A stretch of DNA of 41,437 nt from contig CAMVDS010000007.1 of NCBI GenBank assembly GCA_947166335.1, positions 1 to 41,437 of the forward strand, in the 5' to 3' direction. This document shows positions 23,442 through 29,895 of the stretch, one piece after another; the first letter of the stretch is position 1, and every line of letters starts with the position of its first letter. Origin of the DNA: an uncultured Mollicutes bacterium. GTDB lineage: Bacteria; Bacillota_I; Bacilli_A; Acholeplasmatales; JAEDCM01. A program made the translations under genes and the position numbers. The notes beneath the pieces were generated by a model. That model worked only from the letters and a program-made list of their open reading frames with translations. It had not been told where the DNA came from and ran no database searches.

Positions 23442-23469
23442 AAAAAAAGGACCCTTATTAGGATCCCTT
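23442..23469 (-). terminator. Terminator of the rpsF-ssb-rpsR operon
   Basis: GGACCC (23449-23454) / GGATCC (23461-23466) stem, extended by A-T pairs, with a T-run on the minus strand. Confidence 0.8.
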
Positions 23470-23477
23470 AATCATTA

Positions 23478-23699
23478 TTAGTCTTTTACGAATGGTAGTA
23501 ATGCCATATGACGAGCTCTCTTAATTGCTACAGCAATCATTCTTTGATGCTTAGCGCAAGCACCTGTAGCTCTTCTAGGTAAGATTTTACCTCTTTCAGA
23601 TACGAACTTTCTTAATAATTCTGTATTCTTAAAGTCTACTGCATCTAATTTATTTTGGCAGTAATAACATACCTTACGTCTTTTCTTATGTTGTTGCAT
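23478..23699 (-). CDS. rpsR: 30S ribosomal protein S18
   Basis: 73 residues, normal length. It has [19 protein letters not shown] and [24 protein letters not shown]. Cysteines CYYC and C-x-x-H suggest the zinc-binding form of S18. It is the last gene of the rpsF-ssb-rpsR operon. The ATG at 23697-23699 is 8 bases after GGAGG; the ATG two codons earlier is too close to it. S18 binds S6 on the platform of the small subunit. Confidence 0.98.
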   Translation of the reverse strand: MQQHKKRRKVCYYCQNKLDAVDFKNTELLRKFVSERGKILPRRATGACAKHQRMIAVAIKRARHMALLPFVKD

Positions 23700-23736
23700 A
23701 ATCATTTCCTCCTTCTAGAATAAAAGTTTAATTTGT

Positions 23737-24153
23737 CTACCAAGGCAAATCATCATCGCCAACATTATTGATTTTTCCAGCAAAATCATCTTTTTCTTCT
23801 GGTTGTTCTTCAACTTGTTGGTTTTTAGCACTATTTTTTGTTTCTAAGAATTGAACACTGTCACAAAGAACTTCTGTAACATATCTAGTTTGGCCATTTG
23901 ATTCGTAGTTTCTAGTTTGAATTCTTCCTTCAACACCGATTAATTGACCGCTCTTAACATATTTTGCTAAATTTTCAGCTTGCTTATTCCAAATAACACA
24001 GTTAATGAAATCTGCATTATTTCCACCTTGTTCAGAATTTTGTCCAACTGGTCTTCCAACAGCAATAGTAAAATTAACTACTGAACTACCGCTAGATAAA
24101 GTTCTTAATTCAGGATCTCTAGTGATTCTACCTACTAAAATTACTTTGTTCAT
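23737..24153 (-). CDS. ssb: Single-stranded DNA-binding protein
   Basis: 138 residues: an OB-fold domain (MNKVILVGRITRDPELRTLS to about residue 105), a short Gln/Glu-rich linker and the acidic C-terminal tip DDDLPW that docks partner proteins. It protects single-stranded DNA in replication and repair. The classic place between rpsF and rpsR, and a GAGGTG site, support the call. The linker is short for the family. Confidence 0.98.
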   Translation of the reverse strand: MNKVILVGRITRDPELRTLSSGSSVVNFTIAVGRPVGQNSEQGGNNADFINCVIWNKQAENLAKYVKSGQLIGVEGRIQTRNYESNGQTRYVTEVLCDSVQFLETKNSAKNQQVEEQPEEKDDFAGKINNVGDDDLPW

Positions 24154-24165
24154 AAAATCACCTCA

Positions 24166-24447
24166 TTAGCATGCTACAACGATATCACGAATAATATCTT
24201 CATTGATACGTGCAATACGGCTGAATTCAGCTACAGCTTCTTTGCTAGCTTCTACTAATTGCCAAACATAATATCCTTTTTTAAATCCAGCAATTTCATA
24301 AGCTAAATCTTTTAGTCCAATTTCTTTTGCTTCAGCAATAGTAGCTTTCATATCAGTAAATAATTTAGAAATTGAATCAATTACTGCCTTAGTTCCTTCT
24401 GCTTCAAGATTTGGACGAACGATATACATAACTTCGTACTTTTTCAT
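24166..24447 (-). CDS. rpsF: 30S ribosomal protein S6
   Basis: 93 residues, normal length, with KKYEVMYIVRPNLEAEG at the start and LAYEIAGFKKGYYVWQLVEA. First gene of the operon with ssb and rpsR, with a strong AAGGAGG site. The leader (24448-24510) holds two hairpins and may carry control by the S6-S18 complex. Confidence 0.98.
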   Translation of the reverse strand: MKKYEVMYIVRPNLEAEGTKAVIDSISKLFTDMKATIAEAKEIGLKDLAYEIAGFKKGYYVWQLVEASKEAVAEFSRIARINEDIIRDIVVAC

Positions 24448-24471
24448 TCTTTTACCTCCTTATGGTCTAAT

Positions 24472-24508
24472 GGGCACTATTGTGCCAAGGATGAGGATTT
24501 TTCCTCAT
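24472..24508 (-). promoter_or_regulatory. rpsF leader with two hairpins
   Basis: Hairpin one ATGAGGA (24491-24497) / TCCTCAT (24502-24508); hairpin two GGCAC (24473-24477) / GTGCC (24482-24486). S6-S18 binding leaders are known before rpsF; I do not see the conserved bulge clearly, so this rests on position and structure. Confidence 0.45.
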
Positions 24509-24516
24509 GCTCTTTT

Positions 24517-24544
24517 ATTATACCATAATAAATTAATTATGCAA
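24517..24544 (-). promoter_or_regulatory. rpsF operon promoter
   Basis: Minus strand TTGCAT (24539-24544), 16 bases, TATAAT (24517-24522) with a TGG extension. Confidence 0.8.
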
Positions 24545-24664
24545 TAATTATTTATATATACTATATATAATTTTAAAATGTAGTAGTAATCTCCACGTAG
24601 TTATATATCTAAAAAATAAGATATCAAATATATATTGCAAAATGATAATATTTGCTGGCTAAAG

Positions 24665-24693
24665 CAAAAGAAATCCCATAACTAAGGGATTTC
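24665..24693 (-). terminator. Terminator of the GH32 gene
   Basis: GAAATCCC (24670-24677) / GGGATTTC (24686-24693), followed on the minus strand by TTTTGCTTT. Confidence 0.8.
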
Positions 24694-24702
24694 TTATCTA
24701 TT

Positions 24703-25512
24703 CTAAATATGATTTATTAATACTACATTATCCTTATAATCAATAATAAACGGTTCAGATAATTCTCCGTTATATTCTTTATCAGTCTTATAATTATCAT
24801 TAAAAATCCAACCAATTAATAATACTTTATTGTCATATTCGAACAATTGTGATGCATAAAAATTCTTTGGAAGATTTAATTCTATATCTTTTTCTTTTAT
24901 GAATTTTAAGCCATCAAAAGAACCTAATTCAAAGTGATCTTTTCTATCAATCATAGATGAATATTTAAATAAATATTTATCCCCTATTTTAATTAAATTA
25001 GGACATTCTATAAATTCGTTTGTATCTATTAGATTACTTATATATTCAAATTCAAAAGGGTTCTTGCCTTTATACAATAAAACTCTTTTATCAGTACCTA
25101 TTAACATATATAATTCACTATTAAACATAAATACATAAGGATCTCTTGCTTCAAAGGAAGTATCTATGATAGGATTCCCCTCATATTTTATAAATTTATA
25201 CCCATCTTTTGAATAAGCAACACTTTGTGTTTGCTTACCATCCTTAACTGATGTGTAATAAACATATAATGTATCATCAATTATTATACTATTACCTGAA
25301 AAGCATCCATCTTTATCATAATCTTTATCATTTTTTAGAGCTATTTCTTCTTCAGTATATTTATTAAAATCTTTTGTTGTGGCATGGCCCCAGCAAATAT
25401 TACCCCAAACATTACCTAGAGGATTATACTGATAATATATATGAAATTGGTTATTAAAATAAGTTAAGCCATTAGGATCATTTATCCAATTCTTTTTAGG
25501 ATGATATCTCAT
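24703..25512 (-). CDS. Glycoside hydrolase family 32, single catalytic domain
   Basis: 269 residues. The catalytic triad of GH32 (invertase, sucrose-6-phosphate hydrolase, levanase) is complete: nucleophile Asp in WINDPNGL, transition-state Asp in EARDPY, acid/base Glu in ECPNL. YYQYNP, WGHATTKDF and FSGN also fit. Usual members are 450-500 residues with a C-terminal beta-sandwich; this one stops after the propeller and has no signal peptide, so it is probably cytoplasmic. No transporter or regulator of sucrose is next to it. It has its own terminator and an AAGGAGG site. Confidence 0.9.
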   Translation of the reverse strand: MRYHPKKNWINDPNGLTYFNNQFHIYYQYNPLGNVWGNICWGHATTKDFNKYTEEEIALKNDKDYDKDGCFSGNSIIIDDTLYVYYTSVKDGKQTQSVAYSKDGYKFIKYEGNPIIDTSFEARDPYVFMFNSELYMLIGTDKRVLLYKGKNPFEFEYISNLIDTNEFIECPNLIKIGDKYLFKYSSMIDRKDHFELGSFDGLKFIKEKDIELNLPKNFYASQLFEYDNKVLLIGWIFNDNYKTDKEYNGELSEPFIIDYKDNVVLINHI

Positions 25513-25545
25513 ATTAAACCTCCTTATGATTTAATTATAACATAA

Positions 25546-25571
25546 GAAAAAGCCTTTGTTAAGGCTTTTTC
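25546..25571 (-). terminator. Terminator of the cysK-cysE-ybaK-tatD operon
   Basis: GAAAAAGCC (25546-25554) / GGCTTTTTC (25563-25571), 8-base loop; the 3' arm supplies the T-run. Confidence 0.85.
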
Positions 25572-25572
25572 A

Positions 25573-26343
25573 TTATCTATCTAATTTAAAAAGATTAATA
25601 GCATTTTTAGTAGTTATATCCTCAACTATACTTACATCTATACCTTTAATATTAGCTACTTCATTAGCTATTAAAGGAATATAATATGATGCGTTTCTCT
25701 TGCCTCTATAAGGTACTGGTGTAAGATATGGGCAATCTGTTTCTAATATAAAATTAGATAAATCTAATCCTTTTACAACTTCTTTTACATTCTTTGCGTT
25801 CTTAAATGTAACAACGCCACCTATACCTATTTTTAGGCCTATTTTAATGAATTCTCTTGCCATCTCTAATGAACCACTATATCCATGCATAACTCCCTTT
25901 AAAGGACGATTAAAACTCTTTAGAACCTCTAAAGTATCTCCTATAGCATCTCTAGAATGAATTACTAAAGGTAAATCATATTTAATAGATAATTCTATTT
26001 GTTTTTTAAATACTTCTTTTTGTAATTCTTTTTTTGATGTGTCCCAGTAATAATCTAGTCCACATTCACCTATTCCTACTATTTCTTTATTGTTCTTAAT
26101 TAAGTCTTCTAAATAAAGAAAAAAATTATCACTATAATCTTCTAGATTAGTTGGATGTAGTCCAACAGTTGGATATATGAATTCATATTTTTTAGACATT
26201 TCTAAAGCTAATTTATTAGTTTGTTTATCAAATCCTACTACTATTAACTTTCTTACATTTTGATTTAAGCATTCATTGATGACCATTTCTCTATCATCAT
26301 CAAACGCATTATCAAAAAGATGAGAATGTGTATCTATAAACAT
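25573..26343 (-). CDS. tatD: TatD-family metal-dependent DNase
   Basis: 256 residues of an amidohydrolase-fold nuclease. Metal ligands and motifs: FIDTHSHLF, GIGECGLDYY, LPLVIHSRDA, GVMHGYSGS and ETDCPYLTP. It is implicated in DNA repair and turnover. Last gene of the operon, 30-odd bases after ybaK. The ATG at 26341-26343 is preferred over 26349 for its distance from GGAGGT. Confidence 0.95.
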   Translation of the reverse strand: MFIDTHSHLFDNAFDDDREMVINECLNQNVRKLIVVGFDKQTNKLALEMSKKYEFIYPTVGLHPTNLEDYSDNFFLYLEDLIKNNKEIVGIGECGLDYYWDTSKKELQKEVFKKQIELSIKYDLPLVIHSRDAIGDTLEVLKSFNRPLKGVMHGYSGSLEMAREFIKIGLKIGIGGVVTFKNAKNVKEVVKGLDLSNFILETDCPYLTPVPYRGKRNASYYIPLIANEVANIKGIDVSIVEDITTKNAINLFKLDR

Positions 26344-26378
26344 ATTCATACCTCCATTCTAAAAGATGAATGTGATAA

Positions 26379-26840
26379 TTATATTATTTCTTCATAACTT
26401 ATATTTATTAATTTCTTTAAATCAAGAGGATTCATTTCAACTTGATAACCTATTTTTCCGGCACTAAAAGTTACTTCTTCATAATCAAGTGCAGATTTGT
26501 TCATAACAGTTCTAAAAGGCTTTTTCATACCTATTGGAGAACATCCACCATGGATGTATCCAGTTAAATCAAGTAGTTCTTTTGATTTAATCATTTCAAT
26601 TGATTTTTCATTAACTATTTGAGCTGCTTTTTTTAAATCTAATTCACTGTTAACTGGCACAACAAAGACATAATTTCGTTTTGATGTTCCTACAGTTACA
26701 AGTGTTTTAAAAACCTTATTTGGATCTAAATTTAAAGTATTAGCAACCTCCATACCATTAGTGATTGTATTATCATAAAAGTGAGGAGTATACTTAATTT
26801 TCTTTTGATCTAAAATACGCATTACATTTGTCTTATCCAT
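26379..26840 (-). CDS. ybaK: Cys-tRNA(Pro)/YbaK-type editing deacylase
   Basis: 153 residues of the YbaK/EbsC family, which hydrolyses mischarged Cys-tRNA-Pro. Features: the family's GMEVANTLNLDPNKVFKTLV opening with the catalytic Lys region, and GYIHGGCSPIGMKK. The start at 26840 overlaps the stop of cysE (TAATG), so they are coupled. Its place with cysK and cysE links cysteine supply to removal of cysteine from the wrong tRNA, a sensible pairing. Confidence 0.9.
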   Translation of the reverse strand: MDKTNVMRILDQKKIKYTPHFYDNTITNGMEVANTLNLDPNKVFKTLVTVGTSKRNYVFVVPVNSELDLKKAAQIVNEKSIEMIKSKELLDLTGYIHGGCSPIGMKKPFRTVMNKSALDYEEVTFSAGKIGYQVEMNPLDLKKLINISYEEII

Positions 26841-27397
26841 TATTTCCAAATACCAATAACTGTTTCACCATCTGGTACATCTTTTAAGATTGTTGCATTA
26901 GCAGCAATATTAACATTAGAACCTACAGTAACATTACCTAAGATTCTAGCACCTGTACCAATCATGACGTTATTCCCAATAGTTGGGTGCCTTTTTACAT
27001 GATCAAATTTTCTACCACCAAGTGTTACACCATGATAGATTAAAACATCATCACCAATAATTGCTGTTTCACCGATTACTACTCCTGCACCATGGTCAAT
27101 GAATAATCTTTTACCTATTTTAGCACCTGGATGTATTTCAATATGTGTTATAAATCTTGCAAAATACATGATTAATTCTGCAATTAGTTTTAATTTAATT
27201 TTCCAGAAGAAATGAGCAATTCTATAATATATTAATACCTTTACTCCTGGATATGTTAAAATGATTTGTAAATAGTGTCTAGCAGCTGGGTCTCTCTTTT
27301 TTACTGACTTAAAGTATTTAAAACCAATTAAATAAATTAAGAAGTAAAATAAGAAGATACTACCAAAAACTATTAATAAGATAAAGTACCATTCCAT
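26840..27397 (-). CDS. cysE: Serine O-acetyltransferase with N-terminal membrane segment
   Basis: 185 residues. The left-handed beta-helix with hexapeptide repeats is clear ([53 protein letters not shown]). It acetylates serine with acetyl-CoA, the first step of cysteine synthesis. Two oddities: the first about 30 residues ([24 protein letters not shown]) form a hydrophobic membrane helix, not usual for CysE, and the protein ends in ETVIGIWK without the tail ending in isoleucine that binds CysK in the cysteine synthase complex. It overlaps cysK upstream and ybaK downstream. Confidence 0.88.
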   Translation of the reverse strand: MEWYFILLIVFGSIFLFYFLIYLIGFKYFKSVKKRDPAARHYLQIILTYPGVKVLIYYRIAHFFWKIKLKLIAELIMYFARFITHIEIHPGAKIGKRLFIDHGAGVVIGETAIIGDDVLIYHGVTLGGRKFDHVKRHPTIGNNVMIGTGARILGNVTVGSNVNIAANATILKDVPDGETVIGIWK

Positions 27398-28257
27398 TAT
27401 TCTATTACGCTTAAATATTTTAGTCCTGAATCTGGTGAAATAACTAAAATATTACCCTTTCCTAAAGTTTTACCCGCGATTACTGCGGCAGCGCTTGAAA
27501 TCCCTAAAAATAGCCCTTTTTTAGCTAATCTTTCCATTTCAATGAAGCAGTCATCGCTTTTTACAGTTATTATTTTATCCACTAATTTTAAATCTAGTAT
27601 ACTAGGTATAAAATTAGCTCCTATGCCTTGAATTTTATGACTTCCCGCATATCCTTTAGATAAAAGTGGAGATTCATCTGGTTCTACTCCAATTACCTTT
27701 ATATTAGGATATACTTCTTTTAATCTTTTAGCTAATCCTGTAATTGTTCCTCCACTACCAATTGTACAAACTATATAATCTAATTCTTTAAAATCATTAA
27801 TTATTTCACTAGCTGTAGTTTCATAGTGAGCTAAAGAATTATTAGGATTATCAAATTGTCCCATTAAAAAATAGCCTTTTTCTTTAACTAATTTATTAGC
27901 TAAATCTATTGCGCCTTTCATACCGAGCTTGCCATCAGTTAGAATTACTTCAGCACCATATGCCTTAATTGCTTTAATGCGTTCTACACTCATACTATCA
28001 GGCATAATAATGACTACATTTAACCCTAATGATGGCCCAAGACAGGCTAGTCCTATACCAGTATTACCACTAGTTGGCTCAACAATGGTATCTCCTTTTT
28101 TTAATGAACCATTTTCCATAGCTTTTATTAACATGTATTTCGCAGCTCTATCTTTAATAGATCCACCAGGATTATATCCTTCTAGTTTAATATAAATATT
28201 TTCATACTTAACTACTGGTGTATGACCTACTAAATCAAGTACATTCTCATAAATCAT
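27397..28257 (-). CDS. cysK: Cysteine synthase (O-acetylserine sulfhydrylase)
   Basis: 286 residues, a little short for CysK. PLP lysine in GGSIKDRAA, the substrate loop [11 protein letters not shown], the glycine-rich phosphate loop GSGGTITG, and [11 protein letters not shown]. It makes cysteine from O-acetylserine and sulphide. The ATG at 28255-28257 follows TAGGAGTG; the upstream in-frame ATGs at 28338 and 28275 are before the ribosome binding site. First gene of the operon cysK-cysE-ybaK-tatD, with an extended -10 promoter (28285-28293). Confidence 0.95.
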   Translation of the reverse strand: MIYENVLDLVGHTPVVKYENIYIKLEGYNPGGSIKDRAAKYMLIKAMENGSLKKGDTIVEPTSGNTGIGLACLGPSLGLNVVIIMPDSMSVERIKAIKAYGAEVILTDGKLGMKGAIDLANKLVKEKGYFLMGQFDNPNNSLAHYETTASEIINDFKELDYIVCTIGSGGTITGLAKRLKEVYPNIKVIGVEPDESPLLSKGYAGSHKIQGIGANFIPSILDLKLVDKIITVKSDDCFIEMERLAKKGLFLGISSAAAVIAGKTLGKGNILVISPDSGLKYLSVIE

Positions 28258-28284
28258 ACGAATCACTCCTAACATACAGTAAGT

Positions 28285-28293
28285 ATTATACCA
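28285..28293 (-). promoter_or_regulatory. cysK operon promoter
   Basis: Minus-strand TGG-TATAAT extended -10 (TATAAT at 28285-28290) with only a weak -35. No T-box or SAM riboswitch is visible in the short leader. Confidence 0.6.
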
Positions 28294-28362
28294 TATTATG
28301 ATAATATTTAAAAAGAAAATAATAATTGAAAAAAACAATTTTTGAAAAATTTGTTTGGCTTA

Positions 28363-28491
28363 TTGTATTTGCTTATATATATGCTATAATACGATTATCA
28401 ATAAGGTGTTAATATGAGCTTTAAGAAAATGTATTTAAGATTATATAATAATATAGAGGTATCTGAAAAGTGGATACCTCTTGTTTTTTTT
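28363..28491 (+). promoter_or_regulatory. Promoter, tiny ORF and terminator ahead of the rhuM remnant
   Basis: TTGTAT (28363-28368), 16 bases, TATAAT (28385-28390) with TG extension. Then AAGGTG and an ATG at 28414 opening a 29-codon frame (MSFKKMYLRLYNNIEVSEKW and nine more residues, stop at 28501-28503). Inside it lies a strong terminator: AGAGGTATC (28455-28463) / GATACCTCT (28473-28481) followed by a T-run to 28491. Either a small RNA, an attenuator with leader peptide, or the stub of a lost gene. Confidence 0.55.
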
Positions 28492-28495
28492 GATA

Positions 28496-28774
28496 AAATT
28501 TAAGGATGGTGAATTTGCTTTAGATGTAAATGTTAGTCCTAGTGAAGATACTGTTTAGCTTACAAAAGAATAAATAAGTAAGCTATTTAATAGAGATAGA
28601 TCAGTTATATCTAAACACATCAAAACCATATTTTTGGAAGGAGAATGTAACAAAAAAAGCAACGTGCAAAAAATGCACATTGCAAACTCAGACAAGGCAG
28701 TTAAATTTTATAGTCTTGACGTTATTCTGTCTGTTAGATATCGAGTTAAATCAACTAGAGAAAACTTAATATAA
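28496..28774 (+). pseudogene. rhuM: RhuM-family gene remnant
   Basis: Read in one frame from 28496 the sequence gives FKDGEFALDVNVSPSEDTV, a TAG stop (28556-28558), LTKE, a TAA stop (28571-28573), then SKLFNRDRSVISKHIKTIF, further on VKFYSLDVILSVRYRVKSTR and a final stop at 28772-28774. This matches the N-terminal part of RhuM/virulence-type proteins (LF-RDRSVISKHI, YNLDVIISVGYRVKS). Two in-frame stops, no start codon and loss of the C-terminal two thirds make it a pseudogene. Intact RhuM genes are commonly found beside restriction systems or mobile elements. Confidence 0.8.
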
Positions 28775-28805
28775 CTATTCTATCCACTTGAACAAAACAA
28801 TTATT

Positions 28806-29819
28806 TTAAATCCATTCATTATTCTTTTTAAAGCCATAATTCGATTCAAAATAATAGTCGATTTTTTTTAACAAATCATCACATCCGCTATACTTGATAT
28901 ATTCTTTTCCCTGTATGTCTGATGGTATCTGTTTTTCTTGGTGACCCGTCTCATCTACACCTCCATTAAGCATAATGATTTCCTTATCTCCAAATCCTAT
29001 TGCCAAGCCTAATTCGTAATAAACATTGCGATTGTTATCATCTATTTTGACTAAAATATATTTACTGCTCTTAATTTGATTAATTATTTTGTCATATAAT
29101 AGTTCATTTGTAAGTATGTCATCAGCCCTAACACATTCTAATCCATATTTTTCAAAGTTTTTCCTTATTATTTCAAAAATCATATTATTTGTTTCATTGT
29201 ACTCCATAATCATAAATACTTTATTATAATTGATGCTGTTTTCTTTGTTAACGAGAGGCATTCTAACATAATCTAGCAGATTATTTATACTTTTAACCTG
29301 ACTTTCACTAGCCCTATAATCTTTCATTTTTGATATGCATTTATTACATAGGCAACCTACTCTCATTCCATAAATTATGTCTCTTTTTTCCCCACAAAAA
29401 TCTAAAGCGCATCCCTCGCTTTTTTCAGTATGAGCCATTTTTACAAGTTCATCTTCACTTATATTACAAGAAAAAGATACACAAGCAATTGCGATTTGAT
29501 AAATAATATAGTCCTCTACTTTAGGTGGAGAAAAATTCTCTCTCCAATCATATATTGAAATTACAGCAGTATTCGCATAATTATGCGAAAACCAATTATC
29601 AACTAGTTTTTTATTCGTTATATATATACTCTTACTATTCATATTTTCGTTATTTTGATTTACCTCTAATAACTCATTTAATGTTGTTATTCTACTATTA
29701 GGTTGAGAATTATCCAAATAAAATCTAAAACTTTTTTGTAATCCATTTAGGGTCTTTATTAGCATGTTTTTATCAATATCTTCTTCATTACTACCAAAAA
29801 TTATTTTTATTTCCCTCAT
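28806..29819 (-). CDS. Cys-rich protein with TIR/deoxyribosyltransferase-like C-terminal domain
   Basis: 337 residues, no signal peptide or membrane helix. Residues about 198-330 look like a TIR-like or nucleoside-deoxyribosyltransferase-like Rossmann fold: VFMIMEYNETNNMIFEIIRK, ILVKIDDNNRNVYYELGLA with Glu269 in the position of the catalytic glutamate, then an IIMLNG strand. The N-terminal half has a possible metal site: His130, Cys137, Cys142 (HTEKSEGCALDFC) and Cys156, Cys158, Cys161 (GCLCNKC). TIR-like domains often degrade or sense nucleotides in antiphage systems; that role is inference. It lies between the rhuM remnant and the large lipoprotein, 76 bases after the latter with no terminator seen. 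Confidence 0.75.
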   Translation of the reverse strand: MREIKIIFGSNEEDIDKNMLIKTLNGLQKSFRFYLDNSQPNSRITTLNELLEVNQNNENMNSKSIYITNKKLVDNWFSHNYANTAVISIYDWRENFSPPKVEDYIIYQIAIACVSFSCNISEDELVKMAHTEKSEGCALDFCGEKRDIIYGMRVGCLCNKCISKMKDYRASESQVKSINNLLDYVRMPLVNKENSINYNKVFMIMEYNETNNMIFEIIRKNFEKYGLECVRADDILTNELLYDKIINQIKSSKYILVKIDDNNRNVYYELGLAIGFGDKEIIMLNGGVDETGHQEKQIPSDIQGKEYIKYSGCDDLLKKIDYYFESNYGFKKNNEWI

Positions 29820-29895
29820 TTTTTCCTCCTTACTGTAAAAAATTTAATTCTAGACCGTTTTAATAAATTGATTAGTCCTAATGAAATAGGCATAT

